A stretch of 5,803 nt of DNA from Bacteroidota bacterium (GTDB taxonomy: Bacteria > Bacteroidota > Bacteroidia > Bacteroidales > Prolixibacteraceae). Shown here piece after piece: positions 1-5,488 of this stretch. The translations under genes were made by a program, and so were the position numbers. The first letter of the stretch is position 1. The number at the start of each line of letters is the position of its first letter. The stretch spans positions 1 through 5,803 of the forward strand of contig JABMPI010000778.1 of NCBI GenBank assembly GCA_013203755.1, given 5' to 3'. A model generated the notes under the pieces. The model was not told the DNA's origin. It did no database searches and saw only the letters and a program-made list of their open reading frames with translations.

Positions 1-614
1 AATTGGTAGCAAAACTAAAGGAACTGGGAATTTACGATAACACACTTATTATTTTTACTTCAGACAATGGACCAACTTATAACGGGGGTACCGATTCGCA
101 ATGGTTCGAAAGTGCCGGGGTATTAGGAAGTGAAAGCAGGAAAATAAAAGGCTCTTTTTACGAAGGAGGAATAAGAGTTCCTATGATTGCAGTTTGGCCC
201 GAAAAGATAAAACCGGGTACAAAAACAGATCATGTTTCAGCATTCTGGGATGTTATGCCTACGCTATGCGAAGTGGCAAATGCCAAAGTGCCGATTGATG
301 CAGATGGGATTTCAATGCTACCTACACTTTTGGGGGAGAACAAACAAAAAGAACATTTATCGCTTTATTGGGAATTGGGAAGAAACCAAGCCGTAAGAAT
401 GGGAAAATGGAAAGGCATTCGAAAAAATGAAAAGGATAAATTGGGAGCAATTGAACTTTATAATTTAGACCAAGATATTCAGGAGAATAATGACGTTTCA
501 ACGGAATTTCCTGAAATAGCAAAACAAATTGAAATGATTATGCAACACGATCATAAACCCGCAGCTTTGAAATCATTTCGACAAAAGGTTTTGGGAGACA
601 ACATTGTTGATTAA
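1..614 (+). CDS. Arylsulfatase-type S1 sulfatase, C-terminal part (5' end outside window)
   Basis: This is the end of a formylglycine-dependent sulfatase, an enzyme that hydrolyses sulfate esters, commonly on polysaccharides and usually in the periplasm or outside the cell. The reading frame is open from the left edge (first full codon at position 3, an internal Leu) to TAA at 612-614, so about 203 residues are visible. Visible family signatures, numbered from base 3, are the metal-ligand motif TSDNGP (D21, N22), then KGSFYEGGIRVPMI (residues 49-62), whose Lys is the conserved active-site lysine of S1 sulfatases, then the FWDVMPTLCE helix and the small C-terminal subdomain with LYNLDQD. The N-terminal half carrying the signal peptide and the C/S-x-P-x-R formylglycine site is not in the window, so neither subfamily nor substrate can be assigned. 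The GH109-like gene follows 99 bases downstream on the same strand, which suggests joint action on a sulfated glycan. The family call is firm; the substrate is unknown. Confidence 0.93.
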   Translation, partial: LVAKLKELGIYDNTLIIFTSDNGPTYNGGTDSQWFESAGVLGSESRKIKGSFYEGGIRVPMIAVWPEKIKPGTKTDHVSAFWDVMPTLCEVANAKVPIDADGISMLPTLLGENKQKEHLSLYWELGRNQAVRMGKWKGIRKNEKDKLGAIELYNLDQDIQENNDVSTEFPEIAKQIEMIMQHDHKPAALKSFRQKVLGDNIVD

Positions 615-662
615 TATTTTTATTTGTGACAGAAATCATGAAAATCTTTAAAATTTTTTTAA

Positions 663-670
663 TAAGTTTG
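663..670 (+). promoter_or_regulatory. Possible Bacteroidota -7 element (TAAGTTTG)
   Basis: TAAGTTTG fits the Bacteroidota sigma-ABfr -7 consensus TAnnTTTG and lies about 43 bases before the start of the GH109-like gene, within a very A/T-rich spacer. No convincing TTG-type -33 element is found at the usual distance; the nearest TTTG (623-626) is too far upstream. It could be a chance match in A/T-rich DNA, and the gene may simply be co-transcribed with the sulfatase. Confidence 0.22.
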
Positions 671-713
671 AAGCGATTTATTAAAAATATAAAAAACTAA
701 TAAAACTATTATA

Positions 714-2198
714 ATGAGTACCAATCGTAGGTCGTTTTTAAAAAACATAGGTCTTGGAGCAGGTGTAATTGCCACAACTCCTTTAATGGCATCCACAAGT
801 GCAGGCGATAAAGAAAAAGTAAAAGAAATTAGGAAAGCTGCAGAGCGCTTACCAGCCATGAATTTTAACATGTCGGGTTATGCTGCACCAAAACTGGATA
901 AAGTCCGGGTTGGTTTTGTAGGAATTGGCGACCGCGGTTCGGGTGCTGTTAAAAGAATGACATTTATTGATGGTGTTGAAATTACTGCAATATGTGATAC
1001 CAGACAGAGTGCATTAGACGGAGCTCAAAAAATTCTTGCCGAGGCTGGCCTTCCAAAAGCGAAGGAATTTACCGGTAGCGATACCGCATTTAAAGATTTA
1101 TGTAATAGTGGGTTGGTTGATTTGGTTTATACTGCAACTCCCTGGGAATGGCACGTACCGGTAGGATTGGCTGCTATGGAAGGTGGAAGTCATACAGCTA
1201 TTGAAGTTTCAACGGCTAAAACCATGGATGAATGTTGGGAAATTGTTGAAACATCGGAACGCACGCGCAAGCACTGTGTAATACTTGAAAACTGTTGTTA
1301 CGATTTCTTCGAATTGTTAACGCTAAATATGGCTCGCCAAGGTGTGTTTGGCGACTTGATTCATGGAGAAGGTGCATACATTCACGATTTGGATTATTGG
1401 CATTTCAATAAACCAAAGGATGAAAAAATGACAGATGGCGCCTACACAAAAATGTGGCGTTTACACGAAAACAAACGCAAAGCTAACGTTTATCCAACAC
1501 ACGGTTTAGGCCCAATTTGTCAGGCAATGAATATCAACCGTGGCGATAAAATGGATTACCTTACTTCAATGATGGGCGCCGATTTTACACTGAAGCAGCG
1601 CATTGAAGAAAAAGCCAAGGAAGATCCATTTTTCAAACAATTTGTGGGTTGGGAAATGCGTGGAAATATGGATATGCAGATGATTAAGACCAACAAAGGA
1701 CGAACCATTATGATACAGCACGACATATCTTCTCCTCGTCCATATTCAAGAATTCATATGCTGAGTGGCACAAAATGTTTCGCGCAAAAATGGCCACTTC
1801 AACACATTGCTTTTGGTCACGAAGTTGCTGATGAGGCAAAAATGAAGGAGTTGGAAGAAAAATATCAGCCGGAAATCATCAAAAGAGTAGGCGAAATGGC
1901 CAAACAGGTTGGTGGTCATGGTGGCATGGACTTTATCATGGACTGGCGTTTAATCGACTGTTTACGTAACGGTTTACCAATGGATGCGGATGTTTACGAT
2001 GCAGCTGCCTGGAGTTCAATAACTCCTCTTAGTGAATGGTCGATTGCAAATGGTTCGAAACCAATTGACATTCCTGACTTTACACGCGGTGCATGGCTTA
2101 CAAACAAACCGGTTGAATTAACTCTTAAAGGGGGTGGAACTACAAAAGTCCGTAATATTGGTGATGCGGATTCTAAGGGGCAGTTGAATGTGCATTAG
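714..2198 (+). CDS. Tat-exported GH109-type glycosidase (alpha-N-acetylgalactosaminidase family, Gfo/Idh/MocA fold)
   Basis: This 494-residue protein belongs to the Gfo/Idh/MocA fold and matches GH109. Characterised GH109 members cleave terminal alpha-linked GalNAc by a redox mechanism with a tightly bound NAD. The N-terminus has a twin-arginine signal (NRRSFLK at 4-10, then a hydrophobic stretch at 12-26), so export of the folded, cofactor-loaded protein is expected. The nucleotide-binding loop is GIGDRG (70-75) and D95 follows the second strand. GH109 landmarks are TPWEWH (142-147), EV (164-165), LENCCYD (191-197), YPTHGLGP (260-267), HDISSPRPY (336-344), GGHGGMD (400-406) and the C-terminal WSSITPLSEWSI. 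These align with the NAD and substrate contacts of the Elizabethkingia enzyme as I recall it. The start is fixed by the Tat motif. It follows the sulfatase and ends before a strong terminator. The family call is strong. Activity on GalNAc is inferred, because GH109 is broad and some members may act as other glycosidases or as oxidoreductases. Confidence 0.9.
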   Translation: MSTNRRSFLKNIGLGAGVIATTPLMASTSAGDKEKVKEIRKAAERLPAMNFNMSGYAAPKLDKVRVGFVGIGDRGSGAVKRMTFIDGVEITAICDTRQSALDGAQKILAEAGLPKAKEFTGSDTAFKDLCNSGLVDLVYTATPWEWHVPVGLAAMEGGSHTAIEVSTAKTMDECWEIVETSERTRKHCVILENCCYDFFELLTLNMARQGVFGDLIHGEGAYIHDLDYWHFNKPKDEKMTDGAYTKMWRLHENKRKANVYPTHGLGPICQAMNINRGDKMDYLTSMMGADFTLKQRIEEKAKEDPFFKQFVGWEMRGNMDMQMIKTNKGRTIMIQHDISSPRPYSRIHMLSGTKCFAQKWPLQHIAFGHEVADEAKMKELEEKYQPEIIKRVGEMAKQVGGHGGMDFIMDWRLIDCLRNGLPMDADVYDAAAWSSITPLSEWSIANGSKPIDIPDFTRGAWLTNKPVELTLKGGGTTKVRNIGDADSKGQLNVH

Positions 2199-2222
2199 AA
2201 ATAGTTAAAACATTATATTTAA

Positions 2223-2262
2223 TACCGGGGAAGTTGATGATTCATCTTCCCCGGTAATTTTT
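2223..2262 (+). terminator. Strong intrinsic terminator after the GH109-type gene
   Basis: A perfect 11-bp stem (TACCGGGGAAG at 2223-2233 with CTTCCCCGGTA at 2246-2256) can be lengthened inward past one T-T mismatch by 3 more pairs around a TGAT loop. It is followed by TTTTT at 2258-2262. The GC-rich stem plus T-run, placed 25 bases after the stop codon, marks the likely end of the sulfatase/GH109 transcript. On the opposite strand the stem is followed by ATTAAATATAA, so termination in that direction would be weaker. Confidence 0.88.
2234..2262 (+). promoter_or_regulatory. Possible promoter overlapping the terminator
   Basis: TTG at 2234-2236 and TAATTTTT at 2255-2262 (7 of 8 positions of TAnnTTTG, the last G replaced by T) are 18 bases apart, close to the -33/-7 spacing of Bacteroidota promoters. 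This would place a start site near the ATG at 2287, giving a very short leader. Only 24 bases separate the terminator T-run from the next gene, so a promoter for that gene must lie here or the gene depends on read-through. The match is imperfect and may be fortuitous. Confidence 0.2.
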
Positions 2263-2286
2263 AGAACCTATAATAATTAAACCAAA

Positions 2287-3630
2287 ATGAACCGAAATAG
2301 AAAATATACATTTTTGTTGATTCTACTAATTGCAGTAACAGTACTCGCAAATGGACAGCGCGAACCATCTATCCCAGACGTTCAGGGAACAAAACAATTG
2401 CCTTCCAGAACCGAAGTAATAATTCCCATTCATAAAACTGAATTTAGAAATGAAGATTGTCCGCAGCGAGTGCAAGGTGGAAATCCAAGAATGGTAAATG
2501 GTTACCTTCAATTCGAAGGTGCGATGGACGGAAATAGACAAGTTGATCCACAAATTGCTGTTGGTGGAGGTTACGTATTACATGGCACAAACCTCGGATT
2601 AACAATTTACGACAAAGAAGGGAATTACATTGACGGTGCTTCTCAAAAATGTTTCAATAAAGGAATCGATCCAAAAATGTTTTTCGATCCGCATAATCAG
2701 GTATTTTGTTTCGATTTGTGGAATCCCTGGGATGAAGAGAAAAAGAAACCTGTAAATATTGCAATTTCTGAAACGAATAATCCAACAGGTGCATGGAATA
2801 TTTATCCGGTACCTGCCCCTGGGGGAGTTGACGGCGGTGGTATTGGCTTTAGTAAAAAATGGATTGGTTACTCTTTCCCTGGCGGCGACGACAAAACGTT
2901 TGTATTGAAAACAAGCGAATCCAAATTAGGGGAACCTGCCTCCATTTATCATTTTGCAGGAAGTTTTGGACAACCTGTTTTTACACAAGACAACATCGAC
3001 GATCTCTATTTCTTTAAAATACAAGGAGATAATTTTGTTATTACTCGTGTTTCTGAAGGTGAAAATGGAGAGCCAACGTCTGAAGTGCTTAGCGTAAAAC
3101 CTCATGGATTGAAATACATTAACTACCCTCCAAAATCTCCTCAAAAAGGAACTGATCAAGTTACGTCATCAGGCGATAGAAACCCTAAGAATTTAGTTTT
3201 CCAAAGTGGTAATATTTGGTTTTCGCAAGCTATAAATTGCGAAGGTCGTTCTGCCGTTCAGTGGCACCAGATTAAAACAAATGGCACCATCGTTCAGACC
3301 GGATTAATTAGCAGCGAAACAAGTAACTACATTCAAACTACAATTGCGGTAAACAAAAAGAACGATGTATTGGTAGGTTTTCAGGAAACTAATTCAGAAA
3401 TGTTTATTAGTCCTCGTTTGGCATTTCGTAAAGCGGACGATCCTGCCGGAGAACTGAGAGAAATAGTAAAATTGGGTGAAGGGAAAGGCGCAACAGATGG
3501 TGTTTCGTGGGGAGATTACAGTGGCAGTATTATCGATGGTGATAATCTAACCGATTTGTGGACCATCCAAAGTATTACCAACAAAGAAGGTAAAGGCGGA
3601 ACCGTAATTGTAAAAGTACCTTTTAAATAA
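2287..3630 (+). CDS. Secreted protein of unknown function, probable beta-propeller
   Basis: The 447-residue product is exported and I cannot name its function. The N-terminus has a classical Sec signal: basic MNRNRK, a hydrophobic core at 8-21, and a likely signal-peptidase I site ANG|Q (after residue 23). There is no lipobox Cys, so it should be periplasmic or released rather than a lipoprotein. The mature part is rich in Gly, Asn, Asp and aromatic residues in strand-turn patterns. Examples are DPQIAVGGGYVLHGTNLGLTIYDKEG (87-112), DPKMFFDPHNQVFCFDLW (128-145), NIAISETNNPTGAWNIYPV (157-175), a Gly-rich GGVDGGGIGF (179-188), and near the end WGDYSGSIIDGDNLTDLWT (408-426). These resemble sialidase/BNR-like propeller proteins by eye, although no canonical S-x-D-x-G-x-x-W box is present. 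Four Cys (58, 122, 141, 318) could form disulfides. It lies just after the GH109 terminator on the same strand, so a role in binding or cleaving the same glycan is plausible but not shown. Confidence 0.85.
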   Translation: MNRNRKYTFLLILLIAVTVLANGQREPSIPDVQGTKQLPSRTEVIIPIHKTEFRNEDCPQRVQGGNPRMVNGYLQFEGAMDGNRQVDPQIAVGGGYVLHGTNLGLTIYDKEGNYIDGASQKCFNKGIDPKMFFDPHNQVFCFDLWNPWDEEKKKPVNIAISETNNPTGAWNIYPVPAPGGVDGGGIGFSKKWIGYSFPGGDDKTFVLKTSESKLGEPASIYHFAGSFGQPVFTQDNIDDLYFFKIQGDNFVITRVSEGENGEPTSEVLSVKPHGLKYINYPPKSPQKGTDQVTSSGDRNPKNLVFQSGNIWFSQAINCEGRSAVQWHQIKTNGTIVQTGLISSETSNYIQTTIAVNKKNDVLVGFQETNSEMFISPRLAFRKADDPAGELREIVKLGEGKGATDGVSWGDYSGSIIDGDNLTDLWTIQSITNKEGKGGTVIVKVPFK

Positions 3631-3645
3631 TTTTTCCATTCATTT

Positions 3646-3743
3646 CTTTTCGCGGTCTTTGCGAAACCTTGGTGTGCTTTGCGTGAATGAATAAGATTTC
3701 ACGCAAAGCGCGCAAAGAAAGAAAAACATGCAAAGCTCGCAAA
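3646..3743. repeat. CGCAAAG-type interspersed palindromic repeat
   Basis: This element starts 15 bases after the stop codon of the secreted protein. Its core is a perfect 12-bp inverted repeat (GCTTTGCGTGAA at 3676-3687 with TTCACGCAAAGC at 3698-3709) around a 10-base loop. The unit CTTTGCG also occurs at 3657-3663, and its complement occurs as CGCAAAG at 3702-3708 and 3711-3717, with variants GCAAAG at 3730-3735 and TCGCAAA at 3737-3743. The outer copies can pair too (TTTGCGA 3658-3664 with TCGCAAA 3737-3743), giving a nested fold. No T-run follows, so it is not a standard terminator. I recall similar CTTTGCG/CGCAAAG intergenic repeats in many Bacteroidota genomes; that is memory, not a search. 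Copy number here is unknown. Confidence 0.75.
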
Positions 3744-3802
3744 CCGGAGAGTTCATTACTATATAGGAATTGCCTTATTTAAATATCGTATTTCCATCAG
3801 AG

Positions 3803-3834
3803 AAACCGTTTTTTGCCAAAAGAACGGTTTTTTT
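3803..3834 (+). terminator. Intrinsic terminator in the convergent intergenic region
   Basis: AAACCGTT (3803-3810) pairs with AACGGTTT (3823-3830). The stem continues inward through a G-U pair and three A-T pairs to a GCCA loop, giving about 12 pairs. The descending arm runs directly into a seven-T tract (3828-3834). The tract is on the plus-strand side only, so it acts on plus-strand transcripts. It lies 173 bases past the secreted-protein stop codon, with the CGCAAAG repeat in between, so the mRNA would have a long structured 3' end. Confidence 0.82.
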
Positions 3835-3883
3835 GTTTAATCGCTTTTGTACTTTCCTTAAGCGAAAAGTGTTCTTTGTTGTT

Positions 3884-3906
3884 GAATCCTTTCAGGGCTC
3901 TTTTTT
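3884..3906 (+). terminator. Second, weaker terminator-like hairpin
   Basis: GAATCCT (3884-3890) and AGGGCTC (3894-3900) form a 7-position stem with one A-C mismatch and one G-U pair around a TTC loop, followed at once by six T (3901-3906). It may back up the terminator 50 bases upstream. The stem is short and imperfect, so this is tentative. Confidence 0.4.
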
Positions 3907-4005
3907 GTGTAGCATTTTTGCCATGAGTTTACTTCGCCAGCCGGCGCATATTCACTTTTAATCACTTCGTGACATTTTTGTTTACCGGAATTTTACTGAT
4001 TGATA
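3907..4005. other. Unassigned tail of the convergent intergenic region
   Basis: Between the last hairpin and the dinB stop codon there is no gene and no strong terminator for the minus-strand genes. A short GC-rich patch (CGCCAGCCGGCG, 3935-3946) and a 4-bp hairpin (TCAC-ttc-GTGA, 3962-3972) are visible but too weak to name. With no clear minus-strand terminator here, dinB transcripts may run into the region antisense to the plus-strand terminators. Confidence 0.4.
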
Positions 4006-5079
4006 TTAAAAATCGATAGTGAGCTGAACAGGTTTAGAAACTTCTTCCTGCAAAAAATTAGAAACTGTTAAACCTAATAAACGAATTCCTTTGCTAAATC
4101 CTCCACCCGATTTTAACAACAATTTCCCTTCAGAAATTAACTGACTTTTAGATGAGTAATAAGTTGAAATAGTTTTACTGCGAGTGTGTTTTTCGAAATC
4201 GGAATAGGTAAATTTTAATGTGAGAGTTTTGCCTTTTACTTTTGCACTTTCAACTCTTCCCCAAAGAATTTCACAAATATTAAGCAATTCCGACTCTAAA
4301 TCCTTTTGGTAAAACAGGTCTGTGAGAAAGGTCTGCTCCGCTCCAACCGATTTCCGTTCCCGCGTGGCTTCAACATCCCGATTGTCTTTTCCCCTACAAA
4401 TATCGTAATAGTAATTTCCGGCTTTCCCAAACATCTGAATCAATTCCAGCCGCTCCATATTTTTCAAATCGCTGCCAATCCAAATCCCAATATTATTTAG
4501 TTTCCCCGCTGTAACTTTTCCAATTCCAAAAAATTTACGCACCTCAAGTTTATCAATAAACTCTTGTGCCCGATTTGGAGTAACTACAAAAATACCGTTA
4601 GGTTTATTTACATCCGAAGCCACTTTTGCCAAAAACTTATTATAAGAAACACCTGCCGAAGCGGTTAATCCGGTTTCTTCAAAAATTCGTTTAGTAATTT
4701 CTTTGGCAATTAAAGTAGCCGAGGGTAATCCCTTTTTTGAATAAGTAACATCTAAATAAGCCTCATCTAACGAAAGTGGTTCTACCAAATCTGTGTATTC
4801 AAAAAAGATGTTTCTAATTTGATTTGAAATTTCTTTATAACGTGAAAACCGCGGTTTTACAAAAATAAGGTCGGGACATTTTCGAAAGGCAATTTTTGAT
4901 GACAAAGCCGATTTTACGCCAAACCTCCGGGCTTCGTAACTTGCAGCTGCAACCACTCCCCTTTCACCAGAACCACCAACAGCCACAGGTTTCCCTCTCA
5001 ACTCTGGATTGTCTAATTGTTCCACCGATGCAAAAAATGCATCCATGTCGATGTGAATTATTTTACGGGGAGATTCCAT
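4006..5079 (-). CDS. dinB: DNA polymerase IV (Y-family translesion polymerase)
   Basis: This is a complete 357-residue Pol IV, close to the 351 residues of the E. coli enzyme. It is a low-fidelity polymerase that copies past damaged template bases and lacks proofreading. Seen in order: the first catalytic block IHIDMDAFFASVE (8-20) with metal ligand D11 and probable steric-gate F16 that excludes ribonucleotides; VVAAASYEARRFGVKSA (42-58) in the fingers; the second catalytic block EPLSLDEAYLDVT (100-112) with D105 and E106; SAGVSYNKFLAK (141-152) and SDVNKPNG (155-162) in the palm; the helix-hairpin-helix-like FGIGKVTAGKL (184-194) in the thumb; RKSVGAEQTF (242-251) opening the little finger. 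The last six residues, QLTIDF (352-357), fit the QxxLxF sliding-clamp motif with Ile for Leu. The ATG lies two bases after the stop codon of the upstream DUF2007 gene, so the two are almost certainly co-transcribed. No SOS operator is recognisable in the window, and the operon promoter is outside it. Confidence 0.97.
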   Translation of the reverse strand: MESPRKIIHIDMDAFFASVEQLDNPELRGKPVAVGGSGERGVVAAASYEARRFGVKSALSSKIAFRKCPDLIFVKPRFSRYKEISNQIRNIFFEYTDLVEPLSLDEAYLDVTYSKKGLPSATLIAKEITKRIFEETGLTASAGVSYNKFLAKVASDVNKPNGIFVVTPNRAQEFIDKLEVRKFFGIGKVTAGKLNNIGIWIGSDLKNMERLELIQMFGKAGNYYYDICRGKDNRDVEATRERKSVGAEQTFLTDLFYQKDLESELLNICEILWGRVESAKVKGKTLTLKFTYSDFEKHTRSKTISTYYSSKSQLISEGKLLLKSGGGFSKGIRLLGLTVSNFLQEEVSKPVQLTIDF

Positions 5080-5081
5080 CT

Positions 5082-5483
5082 TTAACCCGGAAACTCGTTT
5101 TCACAACGATCACAAACAAAAGTTGCCGGACGATAGGAATTATTCACCGGCAAAAAAGTTACCAGTGTCATTATAACAGAGACAACAAGTCTCCATTTTT
5201 CTTTTATACTTCTTTTTGCTCGATATTTTTCAGAGCCGCACTTCGGACAAACTACTTTAGTTTCATCCGATTGCCATTCTCCATTTTCAATCAAAATCTC
5301 CTTAACTTTTTCAAAATCGATTTTTGAAATTTTAAGTTTGGCTTGCATTGAAGGAATATGATTTAAAACCTGCGAAGTTAATTCTCCCTCTATATAACAT
5401 TCAATTCCATCTGATTCTAATCTACTTTTAAGCACGACCAAATCTAAAGCAGAATGAGATTCTTTAATTGTAATTAATTGCAT
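5082..5483 (-). CDS. DUF2007 protein with split zinc ribbon and a hydrophobic segment
   Basis: A small protein of 133 residues from the ATG at 5483. An in-frame GTG at 5489, overlapping the antiporter stop codon by one base, would add two residues; ATG is preferred because it gives the usual DUF2007 beginning (MQLITI). Residues 3-68 match the DUF2007 pattern (a strand, a helix ALDLVVLKSRLESDGIECYI, then a return to LKISKIDFEKVKEIL), a ferredoxin-like fold listed as a putative signal-transducing domain with no proven role. After it come CPKCG (Cys 79 and 82) and CDRC (Cys 124 and 127), which look like the two knuckles of a zinc ribbon. Between them lies a basic stretch and a hydrophobic run WRLVVSVIMTLVTFLPV (about 97-113), possibly membrane-inserted or a buried hairpin. 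Gaps of 5 bases to the antiporter and 2 bases to dinB indicate an operon. Function is unknown. An accessory or regulatory role near the membrane is only a guess. Confidence 0.85.
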   Translation of the reverse strand: MQLITIKESHSALDLVVLKSRLESDGIECYIEGELTSQVLNHIPSMQAKLKISKIDFEKVKEILIENGEWQSDETKVVCPKCGSEKYRAKRSIKEKWRLVVSVIMTLVTFLPVNNSYRPATFVCDRCENEFPG

Positions 5484-5488
5484 ACTCA

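Noticed and set aside
641..660. A/T stretch with a seven-T run between sulfatase and GH109-type gene
   Set aside because: No GC stem precedes the T-run, so it does not qualify as an intrinsic terminator and does not separate the two genes.
2326..3159. Minus-strand open frames of 75 and 77 codons inside the secreted-protein gene
   Set aside because: They are antisense to a gene with a convincing signal peptide and continuous strand pattern, and show no family features.
3841..3865. TCGCTT / AAGCGA inverted repeat
   Set aside because: Six pairs with a 13-base loop and no T-run; compatible with chance in this region.
3770..3961. 63-codon plus-strand open frame starting with TTG
   Set aside because: It runs through the two terminator hairpins, has a rare start with no leader signal, and its Phe/Arg-rich composition looks like translated noncoding DNA.
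3962..3979. TCAC-ttc-GTGA hairpin followed by T-rich sequence
   Set aside because: Only four base pairs; too weak to call a terminator for either strand.
3861..3992. 44-codon minus-strand stretch free of stops in the convergent intergenic region
   Set aside because: It has no ATG, GTG start context is poor, and it overlaps hairpins; no family resemblance. It could be a fragment of a repeated intergenic element but nothing here supports that.
4896..5327. 143-codon plus-strand open frame
   Set aside because: It is antisense to the start of dinB and most of the DUF2007 gene, both strongly supported, and its product has no recognisable domain.
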